Positions 44,434-55,774 of a DNA stretch of 64,000 bases are shown here, in pieces. The stretch is from Mortierella alpina (lineage: Eukaryota > Mortierellomycota > Mortierellomycetes > Mortierellales > Mortierellaceae), in assembly GCA_029449245.1 (NCBI GenBank), contig JANATF010000009.1, positions 1,240,001 to 1,304,000 of the forward strand, in the 5' to 3' direction. How positions within the stretch are numbered: the first letter of the stretch is position 1; every line of letters begins with the position of its first letter. The position numbers and the translations under genes were made by a program. Under the pieces are notes generated by a model. The model did no database searches. It was given only the letters and a program-made list of their open reading frames with translations, and was not told where the DNA came from.

Positions 44434-45949
44434 TTACGCAGAGAACCACTTCTTCCAGATATTCTGTGAATACCTAAACAAATTCTCATGCTTCCTCACA
44501 ATGCGAGCCAACTCCCCGGATCGGCCAGCATCGTCTACATGTCGGATCTTGGGCATTGTCAGGATGACATGTAGATATGCAAAGACAATCGCATCAAGAC
44601 TCGAAGGCTCGTCCTTTCCGAAAAAGTACTCATCCTTGTCGCCCAACTCAACAGCCAAGGCGTCAATCGCCGTCACAGCCTCGTCAAAGATCAGCTCGCG
44701 ATCGATCTGCGCGCGGGTCAGGAGCATTGACTGCACAATCCGTGACTTTTCGAGGTACTCTAGCAACGTTGCCAGAAGACGGTTATGGTGGCCAAAATAG
44801 TGTTGCCGGGTCGTGGCCTCGAAATGGGGGGCCTCGAACCATAAGGTATAGATCTACGACACAGGCCGTGATTTTAACTGAAGCATTAAGTATACGTGTA
44901 TGCCTAGAGCCAGATATATCTTAGTCACAAATAGAGGACTTACAAGGGCGGAGTGGATCTTGGATTCCGCAAGGGCGGTAAAGGCAACGGCTTCAGCAGC
45001 CTCATCCAGGTTGAGCTGTGTAGTCGTAGACTTGGGCTTGTTCTCCTGGACAAATGCCTCGAATCCGTCTGCCGTTACCAAGGAACCGTTGGGCAGAGCC
45101 AAGAAGGGCAATTTTCCGGAGGGTGACATGGTGGGCTCGAATGCTGGCTTGATATCAAACTCGACGTGGTTGAACTTCAGGTAGGCCTTCAGGAAAAGTA
45201 TTCGGAGTGAGAACAAGGAGAACAAGGAAGGTGTTGTTCTAGTAAAGATATGTCCCGGATATCAAAACATTATCGTAGAGGTACAAGATATATCACAGCT
45301 GTCTTACCATCCACTTGAGTGAGTCCACATCAAAGCTTCCAACTATTTTGGGCGTATTCTCAGAGTTCCCCTGCTGCTGTGGGGCCATCCATCCAGGAGC
45401 GTACGCATACATGACAGGCCGCACGGGACGAGGACGCACATGGGGAGCTGGTGATTGCCTAAGCGGAAACCTTGCCAGGAATCGGTAGAAAGGGTGGTCC
45501 TTGGCGCCGCCCTCTCCAAAGAGACCGAACTTGGATCCACTGCCCGAGGCTGTGGTCGATGTTGCAGCAGTGGTCGTGGTTGTAGTTGTGGTGGTCGTCT
45601 CGGTCTTGGCTTCTGCTGACTGTTCAGAAACGGCCATGTCTGAGCTTTCCTGAGCCGACTGGATCTCCTTTTTGGCTTCCTTTGTTTCCTGTGATGCTTC
45701 ACTGCTGTTGTGTAAATGCGAATGCGCGTGCGAATGAGAATGCGAATCCTCAGTGAAGATGGAAGTATTGGAAGTTGAAGAGGAAGACTCCTGCTCGACC
45801 TCGCTGGCGGATGATCTCGAGGTCAGGACACGCTTGGTGATGGTGCGGGTGGTCTTCTTTTTGCGCACAATGGTCCCGTCCGGCAGAGTCTCCTCGACGA
45901 TCTCGACGCGGGGCTCGGACGCCGTTACTTGCTCCTCGTGATCGCTCAT
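44434..45949 (-). CDS. Metaxin/Sam37-like outer-membrane import protein (434 aa, 3 exons)
   Basis: Exons 45949-45308, 45186-44944 and 44853-44434 join in frame to 434 codons. The first 180 residues are a low-complexity extension: acidic and Ser-rich, with a His-Ser stretch (EDSHSHSHAHSHLH) and a run of Thr. The Tom37/metaxin N-terminal fold follows (AYLKFNHVEFDIKPAF, SPSGKLPFLALPNG). The C-terminal GST-like helical domain comes next (IYTLWFEAPHFEATTRQ, SLDAIVFAYLHVILTMP). Metaxins are subunits of the mitochondrial sorting and assembly complex that inserts beta-barrel proteins into the outer membrane. No C-terminal membrane anchor is evident. The extension is much longer than in known metaxins. 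Its ATG is 158 bases below the GAR transformylase stop, in tandem on the minus strand. Confidence 0.75.
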
Positions 45950-46107
45950 CGTTTGTTGATGTGCGGGCTGTTCCTGGAAGACAAAAAGGGTGCCGAGCAG
46001 ATCCACAAGCGCGTTGGATTCAAGATTCTTCGGAGGACTGCTTTAAATCCATGCGTCAAAGGAGGAAATACATAGACGACTTTTATTTGATGGGCTGGAT
46101 GGGCGAT

Positions 46108-46731
46108 CTATGCAGACTTGCTCCGCTTGCTCGACTCTTGTTCGAGCACGAGGGCCGCTCCCTGGACAAGGAGCTTGTGCTCGACCGAATGTATCCTCTC
46201 CTGCAGTGCTGCCAGATCATCCTCGGGCGTAATCTCGACCTCCTTGACCAGCAAAGGCTCGCCACCGTCAACCTCCTGGATAACGCGGTGGACCATCACG
46301 CCAGTGTGCTTAATCTCGCCCTTCTGGTACGCTTCAAAGGCGCGCTCGATCGCCCTGGCACCATCAAACTGTCCTGGAAGGGCCGGGTGCAGGTTGATCA
46401 AGGGTGTTGCTGGGAATTGGTCCAAGAACGCGGGCGACAGGATATGCATGAATCCAGCAAGGACAACAAGGTCCGGTCTGGCTGCTACAATCAACTTGGC
46501 CAAATCCGCGTCATACTCGCTCCTGGTTTTTCCAGCAGTGGTGTAGGGCTTGAGTGCAAGGACCTTTGTTGGGATGCCAGCCTTCTCTGCCCGTTCCAGA
46601 CCAAACACCTTGGAACGATTGGAAATGACTAGAGGGATCTCGGCGATGAGGGAGCCAGTGGCGATGGCGTCGATCAGGGCTTGGAGATTGGAGCCCGTTC
46701 CCGAGATCAAGACAACGATACGAGGAGCCAT
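46108..46731 (-). CDS. ADE8: Phosphoribosylglycinamide formyltransferase (GAR transformylase, 207 aa)
   Basis: Single exon. It transfers a formyl group from 10-formyl-tetrahydrofolate to GAR in purine synthesis. The start MAPRIVVLISGTGSNLQALI gives the phosphate-binding loop. The catalytic Asn and His are in INLHPALPGQF and the catalytic Asp in IQEVDGGEPL, with GVMVHRV before it. Length equals the stand-alone fungal and bacterial enzyme. The frame is open for 63 codons upstream but has no ATG there. The divergent neighbour starts 284 bases away, so the two share a promoter region. Confidence 0.92.
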   Translation of the reverse strand: MAPRIVVLISGTGSNLQALIDAIATGSLIAEIPLVISNRSKVFGLERAEKAGIPTKVLALKPYTTAGKTRSEYDADLAKLIVAARPDLVVLAGFMHILSPAFLDQFPATPLINLHPALPGQFDGARAIERAFEAYQKGEIKHTGVMVHRVIQEVDGGEPLLVKEVEITPEDDLAALQERIHSVEHKLLVQGAALVLEQESSKRSKSA

Positions 46732-47014
46732 GCTGACGAAGGAGGAAAGGGAGGAGAAGGAGGAGGCAGCAGAGCGGAAAAGACGGAAGGTTGGAGGGAC
46801 AGACGAGGAGGAGGAAGGTGTGCAAAGTGACCCAAAAGAAGCAATTCCCCGCACTTGCAGTTTGGGTCTCCGTCCAGCGCTTATCAGCACTGAGCAAGTG
46901 TAAACAGAGACAGCAGTCACCTTTTTTTTTTTTTTTTTTTGGCAGCTTCCACAACACCCTCCTCCATCTCAACTTCTCACCATTCAGACGCACGGACAGC
47001 AGCAGGAAACAGCC
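46732..47014. promoter_or_regulatory. Bidirectional promoter of ADE8 and the Rrn11-like gene
   Basis: 283 bases separate the two divergent start codons. The region has a run of 19 T at 46922-46940. No individual site is identified. Confidence 0.5.
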
Positions 47015-48990
47015 ATGCCTCGCCAACGTGTCCGGGTCACCAAGGAAGCGCTCAAGTTGCGGCCCTTGTTCCCAATGGTCGAGGGTCGGATAGAGGCCGC
47101 CTCCCACAGACAAATGCATCTGGAGCACACTGGGGCACTCCTTCGCAAGATGCTGCTTCGACGGGACTACCACCGAGCATACAAGCTATACAACATCATG
47201 CTGTCGTGCCGAACAGACATCTCCTCCGTAGTCGAGAAGAAAACTGTCAGCTACGCAGAAGAGTTTGCTTGGAAGGTTCGTGGTGTCATACAGTCCAGAG
47301 GGCTATCGTCGGCTTATCCTGTCAACCAACCTCTCGTTAACCATCTCGTCGCTCCCCCTTTTTGTCATCATAGATCGGAAGCGAGCTCCTTAGACAAAAG
47401 GAAGACTATGAACCGCAGTATTTGAAGTTTCTGCAGCTCATCCTGGTCAAGTCTCGGGTTTGTGTAAGGATCATGCAGCACGCTGTTATTTCTGTCAAGG
47501 TGGTTCTGGCCAAAGCGAGTGATGACAGTTGATGCTAACCATTTCTTTGCCTTTCCCACATTCTTACCTGGAGCAGCGAGAGCAAATCCTGTTGGAGGTT
47601 ATGCTATATCATCTCAGATGTGGCCAGATGGAAGGGGCATGTGATGCTTTTGAGCCGTAAGTCGACGCTGATGATGGATGCGGTGGACTTTCATACGTAG
47701 CATGAAATGTACATCATACTGACAGAATTATCCATGGTGATAGGTTCATTGAGCTAGCTCCATGCAACGAGAACCCAGTCTTGCTAGGCTACGCTGGCCT
47801 TGTACACTTTGCAATATGGAGGAGGGTAGTCAGAGAGTGGCGCGAGCAGAGTGGGCAGGATCTTGAAACGAATGATTTGCAGGATGAGTGGCATGATGAT
47901 AATGATGAAGGCTCGCAGGAGGTGACGTCGCTCAGCCAAAATGTTACCCGGCATGCTACTACTGCCATCAGATTGCTTGAGGACGCTTTGGAAAGAGACC
48001 CGACCCAGGATATGTTCTTGATATACCTTGTAAGGCTGAAGTGTGGTAGAGTTCCAACAACAGGATTTGGCCCTCAGGCGCAGCTGTCTTGGAAAAGGAA
48101 AGGAGCCATTCAAAGCATGGCGCGGTACTTGAAAAAGTTTTACAGCAGGAACAACAGCAGTCTCCTAGCACTCCAGTACGTTCATTTCTGTTCATGCATT
48201 CAGCTCTCGCTCTGGTTCAATGGGAAGCAGCATGTGTACTTATCGTGACACAATCTTTCTCGACCGCAGACTGCTTGCGGCTCTGGAGAATAGGCAAAAG
48301 CCAAAGACACTGGAACTCATTCTGCAACAAGACCCTGCCTCGGACTCGGAGCTGTATGTCAAAGCGTATCTTGACCTTATCGAGAGAGCTCTGCCCCAGA
48401 ACCAGAGGGATTTCCTGAAACCCACAGCCTTTTCACATCTAGCAACAATCGAACGGATGGACCTACCCGTACAGGCCATACAGCAGAAACTGTGCAGTGG
48501 CAATTGGCGGTACCGGCTGATGGATTTTCGACCAGAGCTGGCAGTGCACTGCATACCGATTCCGTTTCGCGATCATGGCAGTGAGGCTCAGTTATCTGAG
48601 CAGTGTCAGCGTAGTCGACAAGCACACCAACCTGATGTGAAGTATTTCCGGCCCATTCTAAGGTGCCTGTTGACGCGTGCTGAGTTTGGCGTGATGACTG
48701 CTGACGAGGAAAAGCAGCTGATCTCAATTTGCAAACTTTTTTGCTTCTGCTCCCTATACTGCCGGTAAGTGGAACGTTGGCCGTATGCATCCGCTTAGTA
48801 ACATACATTAGGCCGCCTCAAGACACCACACCTAACACCTCTAAATGGCGTTCGTAGACGAGTCTCAAAGTGTGATGAGGTGCCTATGGTTCCCAGGATC
48901 GACTCATGTTTCGACGATCTGCCGGATGACAAGCGGCCAGCCTGGTACAACCGACTCGCGGCCATTCTATCTCGCAATGATGAACCGTGA
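47015..48990 (+). CDS. Probable RNA polymerase I core-factor subunit, Rrn11/TAF1A-like (496 aa, 6 exons)
   Basis: Exons 47015-47275, 47374-47463, 47577-47656, 47744-48175, 48270-48764 and 48858-48990 join in frame to 496 codons. The N-terminus is basic and is followed by TPR-like helices (LLRKMLLRRDYHRAYKLYNI, EEFAWKIGSELLRQKED, LYHLRCGQMEGACDAF). An acidic linker (DEWHDDNDEGSQ) and a helical half come next, ending SCFDDLPDDKRPAWYNRLAA. This helical-repeat layout and spacing fit the Rrn11/TAF1A subunit of the factor that recruits RNA polymerase I to rDNA promoters. The assignment rests on overall pattern rather than a diagnostic motif. The last exon was placed at the TTCGTAG acceptor because it gives a long conserved-looking end. 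Confidence 0.55.
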
Positions 48991-49472
48991 ACAACAAATT
49001 ACGTCTGTACCAAAAAATATACCCTTGAAATATGTTAGATCTTACACCATGGCGCTATTTTTGTGACTAAGGCTGCAGGTGCATGGCCTCTTTTCCTTCT
49101 TTGTCCTCTGTTCTGACTTGACAAGGATCCAAAGACCCACGCATGGTCTTACTCGACTGCAATGGAATCCCACCATGTAGTTCAGAGGAAGCACGATAAC
49201 ATTCTTCTTTAGTCCTCTACCGGCAAGGGACTCTAGGAAACGACCAAAAGAGCTCCTGCCACCTGCCATGTATGTCAGAGTAATAACTAACTATTCACGA
49301 TTCCGTACCCTCATCGGGAGCCCCACTTGATGGTCGCCACGACCCCCATGGAGATTTTAGGCTGGACGTTGTTGGACCAGAGGACTCACCCTCCGACAAT
49401 GAGTCCGCTGGGGGGTATTATTTTGCTGGACACACGCATCGAGCCTAGTCAAAAAGGCGCGGCAAGCTCCGT
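48991..49472. other. Intergenic region
   Basis: 3' flank of the Rrn11-like gene. No gene is supported. Confidence 0.4.
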
Positions 49473-49710
49473 CTAGTCGTACTCGACTTTTTGCTGCTCA
49501 GTGTGGGCTTTGTTCCTCTGTGCGTCGGGGGGACCATCGAAGAGAAGCAATGCGTTGGTCTTGGAGAAGGTGTGATCTATATTGGCGGTTAGTTTTCGAG
49601 CCAAAACTGTCCGAACGGCGGTCTCTGTTCCTCCGTGAAGATTCTTTGTATAACCTTCCAGAAGCGGTGGCAATGAAATCGTAGTACATGGCCAACATGT
49701 CTACATACAT
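49473..49710 (-). pseudogene. Degraded gene relic, perhaps XPG-N-like
   Basis: Two minus-strand frames look like one protein broken by a frameshift near 49670. The first ends RRSSIEMYVDMLAMYYDFIA; the second continues into LARKLTANIDHTFSK and ALLLFDGPPDAQRNKAHTEQ. The order of a VDxLA..Y..I strand followed by a hydrophobic strand and FDG with Glu/His-rich helix recalls the N-terminal region of XPG/Rad2-type proteins that are multicopy in this fungal group. No start and no downstream catalytic part is found. The family call is weak; the broken-frame pattern is clearer. Confidence 0.3.
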
Positions 49711-49963
49711 CTCTATCGAGCTGCGTCGTGTCAACCTAAGTTCCCGAGACCCCGTTCTCTGCCAAGAATGGCCACGCGCCAAACAAACACTTATCTATCC
49801 CCACACCTTCTGGACTTCTTAAATCGTGTAAAACACTGCCTTCGTAACGCGAAGAGTTAATGGGTGAGAGAAGAGCGTAGTGCAGTGGGTTTATTGTGTG
49901 AGAAAAGGCAGTGTAGACGGAAATGCTCAAGCAAGCCATCGAATTTTTAATCAAGTAGGACAA

Positions 49964-52900
49964 CTATTTGCCATGATGTGCATACTCTCGCTGCTGCTCC
50001 TCTTGTCGTTGCTTCTCTCGGCTGCCATTCACGCCGCCATTCATTCCTCCAGGGCTGCTCAGATTTCCTTCAGCCTCAAATGACTGGTAAATAGCGCTGC
50101 TTCCTCGTCTCATGGGCACTGGAGCTTGCGGGCGATAGTGTTTCTGTTGTTGGTGCTGTTGTTGGTGCTGATGTTGTGGTTGGTTTCGAAGGTGCTGGTG
50201 GTGTTGAGGTCCTGCACCTCCGTTCCCACCTCCACCCGTCACGGTATTCGCCGTCATATTGCCATATCGACCCTTCAGGATCCACATCATATAGGCATCG
50301 TATCGAGCTCTAGTTCCCGAACTGGTACCCCAGTACGGGTTGAGGCTCGTCTGGCCCACAGTGTAGAGGGTCAACTTGGGGAGCTCAACGTGCGCATTAT
50401 ACAATACCAGCTCAGACTCGCTGGGTAGCTTGATGGTTGTCGGAAGAGGCAATAGTATGGGTGGCTCTGGCAAGAACGCCTCGTCCCTCAGCTGCTCGGG
50501 CATAGTTGATAGTGGTGAGGACGACGAGGCTGCATTGAGATCGTTCACATCACCGGTTTCATATGCCCGTTCATTCGCTCCAGGCTTACTTCTAGCCCCA
50601 GAGCGCGGTCGAGACGCTGCAGCTGCATAAAAGAATTCCTCCTCTTCGTTCAACTCTATGGATCCGATTGTTGTGGTAGAGTTCTGTCGGTCCAGAGTAC
50701 CAATCGGTCCTGGCCGTGAGGATGCCATCGTAGGCGGAAGCTGACCACGCAGCGCTTTGTCTCGATCCTGTGGTGATTGCGGATGAGAGTCTGATCGGTG
50801 TAATCCACTTGTAGCGGATCCAGTGGGCGCTGTTTGAGGAAGCGAGTCGTCCTTATGACTGGACTTTGCATTTAGTCCAAACGAGGCTGCACCCTTGGTT
50901 GGCGCAGAATCAAACCTGATGGACTTGAACTGCTGCGTGTATCTATTAAAGGGTACACAGACAGGAATGGCGTCAGAGTGTTGAATGGAAAGTATGGGTA
51001 TATGCCAACGGTCCACCATTCAATGACAAGCGTGCCACAGTTTTCTAACCTCTTGTACTCGTTCCATTCATGGGGGGTTACATCCGGTAGTAGCGAGCGC
51101 TTGACAAGCTCCTCAATATGCGATCGACCTTTTGATAGACCGCCTTCAGCCATGGGCGAAGCACCAGTGGCATTAGAGGCCGCCGCAGGGACCACGCCTT
51201 TGGAGCCCTCAGCGTTGCCATCGTGTCGACCTTCCGCGGCTGCTTTACTGCTCTGTTGTTGCGCCTCCCCATTTGCTTGGCTCTCGTCTGCTGCTGACAC
51301 GTAGTCCGGATCATTGATCGCAAGTTTCGGAAGGTTGGTCCATACATTCTTCGTCAGTTCCCACTCTTCCTGTTTCGTCCTAGGAACATGTGCAGGCAAG
51401 CGGACCTTGCCATCCCGAGAGTCATACTGTTGTCGAAGATTGCCTGAGCCGGTCCCTTTTTCGTCATACTCCGAGGTGCCTGATGTTGGGTAGGATGCAG
51501 TCAACAGGCGACTTCCGTGGCCAAGTTTCTTTTCCACGATAGGATCGTCATCCAAACTCGAGGGGAGGCCTTTCTTGCGTCCAGTGCTCAGAGGTAGTGT
51601 CTTGGATGAGTTTGCTTTCGACACTACGGGCCGTGACTTGCTGTTGTTACTACTATTGCTTCCAGACAAGCCAAGCCAGCTAAGCATGGAGGGTTTATCG
51701 GACTTTGCAGCCGCCTTGGCACTGAGAGTGAAAATCTTTGGTAATGAGTGGATCAAATCACTTCCAGCGGCGCTTATAGCCAAAGGGTTTGAATGAAAGG
51801 TGTGGGGAAAAAGTGTTCTTACTTGATCTCGGATTGCGAGAGAATGCCGTGGTTCTGTCGCACTTCAAAGGGACTCTGTTCCGAAGTGTTTTTAACACTT
51901 TCGAAAGTGAGAAAAAAAATGAGCGGTCAGTTTCATAAATAGGCTGCTCCTTGGCATGGGCGAGAGGCGCTAGTAGTCAGTCGATATGTCCTCTTACCTT
52001 TGCGGTATATATTGGCTAGTCGAGTTCATATTGTACGCGAACAATCTCTGGAACGAGGTTTGAACCTTTGGGCGATAGTACTCCTCCCAGTATTCATCCC
52101 ATGCTCCAGAAAATGGACCCGACGATTCTCCGTAATCATCATCCCCACATGCGGTAAGCCCGTCGTGCGCAAATTGCTCTCCTTGCGAAAGATATGCTGA
52201 GCTCCGTGGTCGACTGCTGGCCATGGAAGACCTCGACCCAGAGTGCGCTAGACGGTGTTGACGGTGTAAGTGCAGACGATGGATGGATGAAATTGAAGAG
52301 GAGGACGAGATCAGTCCCGTCCCTGGCTTCCCCAAAGACGACTGGTCCCTCTGCATATTCAAAGGTGCTACAACACGGTCTTTAAAGTCGACCATGTCCT
52401 CATCTGGTGATGCGTTATCGACTGTCCGTCTGTCCAGTGAAATCGAGGGGGACATGTTGGAATTGGACTGCGAGCCTCGGAGGAGGTGCCTTCTACTCTC
52501 GATTGGTACGCCTGAAATCGAGTCCACGGAAGATTGTCGCGACGATGCCACGCTCGATCCCAAAGCACCCTTTGCCATGTTAGAGTCTGTTGACTGAGCC
52601 GAAGTGATAGAATTCATGCTGTCGACGCGTCCTTTGTCGGCGAAGCGTCGTGTTCTGTACGACTCTTCATCATCCTCTGATTGAATGTTCTCGATATGGA
52701 GAGAATCCTGGCAGTGGTCGTTCATAGGCTCCATGCCACTCGCATATAAATTCAAATCGTGCAGGCCGCGCCGATCTTCGCTATCAGCAGGACCCAAGTC
52801 AGCATATCCCATGCATTCCTGGGCATTTCCACTGTCCTCGGTACCCCTGCTCCCGACCTTGACCTCACCAGAACCTTGGTGACTATCAGGAGAGACATTA

Positions 52901-55531
52901 TGATTGCTTTCGTCATACTCCTGATCATCGTAGGGCGGCAGCCCGTCAAAGTCGTCGTATCCAGCATCGTGCAAACGAAACTGCTCCATCTCCCTTTCTT
53001 GGGCTTCTTGAAAACTCCTTTGAGCCAATACATCCTGCGGTAAAAGTCCTTCCGGTGTCCACCATTTTGTGTAGCTCTTTCTGATCTTTTTCAACTCCGG
53101 ATCTGTTATGTTATGTAGGTGATAGTCCCCAGGAAGCTCCCAAAGCGCAGGACCAGCGCCTTTATGAACACGGTAGTTACCAAGAAAAAGATTCATCGCA
53201 TCCTGCTTCTCCGCATCTAAAGGTGACGAATGCAGGGTTAATGGCGGACTCTCTGTAGGTTTGCTTAGAGATTTTCGTTCATACCCGCTGTTCTCTTACC
53301 AACAAAACTGTTGCTGTAGAATCTCCGAATGCTCTCAATCATATCCCTGCTGTGGCTCGTCCATTGATTAATTTTCCGATAGGTCTCCATGGTATTGACT
53401 AGATGGGATCCTCCATACTGCAGTGCTATCGTGTCTCCATGGTCATGGTACATCTCTGTCAACATATTGACAACATCGCAGTCGAACGGAACGACCGGTT
53501 CTGCGATTAACCCTAGCGAGTACAGCTGTTCTCATGATATGTAAGAGTGATTAGATTAGTAGATGATGGCGTTCCCCTCAGTAAACATTGATACACGACA
53601 TTGAGTATTACCTGATGCCCAAGGGCACATTTTGCAATGATGAACTGGGCAGCGTTCGTTCGATCTAAGCAGTCGATGCAATTGGTCCGCACGACACCGT
53701 TCTGCAAACCCGATCCATAAATAGCATTCGCGTCTCCTGCTTTACGGGATCGACACTGCCGGCCCTCGGGTTCTTCTTGATTGTAACCACTATGAAAAAA
53801 CCCAGTCTTTGCAAAGGTCCTTTCAGCGATGATCTCCAGTACGGAAATCACGTTCTCGTCCGGACTACCAGAGAATGATTACTGTAGCGTGAGATCCTGC
53901 TGCTTCGAGTCATGAATACGACGGTTGCTAGTGTTCCATAGAGTTTCATATATTACCTCTTGGCAGCTCTTGACATATCCCATTTGATGTGCCAGATCTT
54001 TTTGTCTTCAGGCAAGAACTGATTCAGGTACTCGATGCACTCTGAAAACTCCTTCAAAAGAAGTGATTCTCTGGGCGTCTTCTCTTTGGCCTTTATCAGG
54101 TTCAGAACAACGCAAGGGGCCCCGTATCGCTTGAACATGTCGTCAAAATGTAGCGCTGCCGCAGAAAAGTAGGGGTCGATGACGTTGAGTTCGATTTTAG
54201 GCTTGGGTGACATGTTGGTGCCATCTTGAGTCCAATAAAGAGGAATAGATCCTCGGTGCTGCACGAAGGAGGTGTGGTTGGGATTGGCGTGTGTAGATCC
54301 AGCGCTGTAGAAGGATGTTGTCGACATCTCGGAGACGATCTGCTCAGTCTCCACATCGTTGGCTACATATCCCTGTAATTGGTTGCACGAAATAAGTATA
54401 TGGGGCCACGCTTTGAACGACTGCAAGCTTTCCCTACTCCTTGAGTCGAAGAAAAACAATGATAATTGGCGCTTACTCTGTCATTGGCGCCTCGCTTCAA
54501 AAATCGAGCCCCCGCAAAATACCTGGACCTCCGGGCTATCAGAGTCACGTACACATTACGACCAAGGATCGACAGTTCTAGCCAGTGTGGAAAGAAATGG
54601 GCCGTTAAGGATACATCCGTCGCGCAAGCACAGCATTGGATGCTCTTCAGGAGTAGGCAGTTTGACGAACGTACTGGATTGGTCCACAAATCCGTACATG
54701 ATTGGGAGTGCCCACTGGTTCTCGATCCCTGTCTGCTCTCCAAATGCATTCTCCAGCAAATACTGGTTCCACACAAACATTTTGTTCCTGCCCTCGACCG
54801 TCGGATTTCGGGTCATGTTCCACTGCAGCGTCCTTGTAATGTCGTACGAGTACGAGAAGTAAAAGTTTTTTGTCAAGTCGACCATCTGGAACATTTGCAG
54901 GTACCGCGCCTCGTCCGAGTTCTTGTCCAGCTTCGAGGTCGGTGTTGTTGAAGAGTGGATCGAGATCGTAGTGGTGGCATCGATATGGAAGATGTAGTGC
55001 CCACCGATCAGCGCCACGGGGCTCCGCTTTGTGATCAACGTCATGTAATATCCTTCTGTGAAGCGCACAAAGCCAACGATGCCGTAGAACTTTGTGATTT
55101 CGCGCATCCCTCCCGTGGCCTTGTTGCCGTTGACGATCATCCCAAGCAGGTCGTCGACCTGCGCCTTTGAATAAACAGTCTCATCCTCAGTGATGGATAG
55201 CTCATCTGGTGCGGAGGTGCGGTCAATCTTCAGAACCCTGAACCGTGTCCCTGCAGGAGCATTGGTTCCGACGACATAGAACCTCTATCAAAGGGTGGCG
55301 GTGATGCCAAGTTAGAATCGCGAACTGGTACCACAACAAAAAGTGAGTTGGAAAAAAGAGAAGGAGCGCGACAACACTTACAGTCTTGGTTTCGTACAGC
55401 ACAAACCGATTGAGCACCACATGGCTCGGACGAGCAGGAGGAGGCGGAAAGGTGAATGCAGAGAACTCTGACAGACCTGGGATGGAAGGGTTGGCGTGAG
55501 GTCGAGAGGTAGTGTGCTTTGCAGGAGCCAT
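49964..55531 (-). CDS. FIG4: Polyphosphoinositide 5-phosphatase FIG4, SAC domain (1566 aa, 10 exons)
   Basis: Exons 55531-55382, 55284-54675, 54577-54477, 54372-53957, 53864-53612, 53525-53300, 53216-51998, 51897-51823, 51721-51050 and 50942-49964 join in frame to 1566 codons. The SAC domain includes [20 protein letters not shown] and [13 protein letters not shown]. The catalytic loop is [10 protein letters not shown] (Cys near 489, Arg near 495), matching CX5R. Downstream, [15 protein letters not shown] and [10 protein letters not shown] are typical of FIG4. With Vac14 and Fab1 it balances PI(3,5)P2 on the vacuole/endosome. Animal and yeast FIG4 are about 900 residues; the excess here is Ser/Asp-rich insertion and tail, with poly-Gln/His near the end. 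The start at 55531 was chosen; an in-frame ATG at 55723 would add 64 low-complexity residues. Confidence 0.9.
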
Positions 55532-55774
55532 TGGGTCGATGCTGGCTGGGCTGGCTGAGGCGAATGGTGGGCGACGCTGGTGCGAGACGGCCTGTTCCGA
55601 CGCGGTGCAAGTCTCCTGGAGCACTGCCTCTCTGTGCTTGTGCTGCTGCGATGTGCTGCTGCGATGAGATGCTGCGTGGTGTGATGGAGAGGGAGCAAAG
55701 AGAGAGAGAGAGGCATGCGACATCTGTCACGAGGTTTATATGTAATATTTTTTTTGGCGCTCTGTCCCTGCCGG

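Noticed and set aside
46732-46920. Mitochondrial-type extension of GAR transformylase
   Set aside because: The frame is open and rich in Arg/Ser, but it contains no ATG upstream of 46731.
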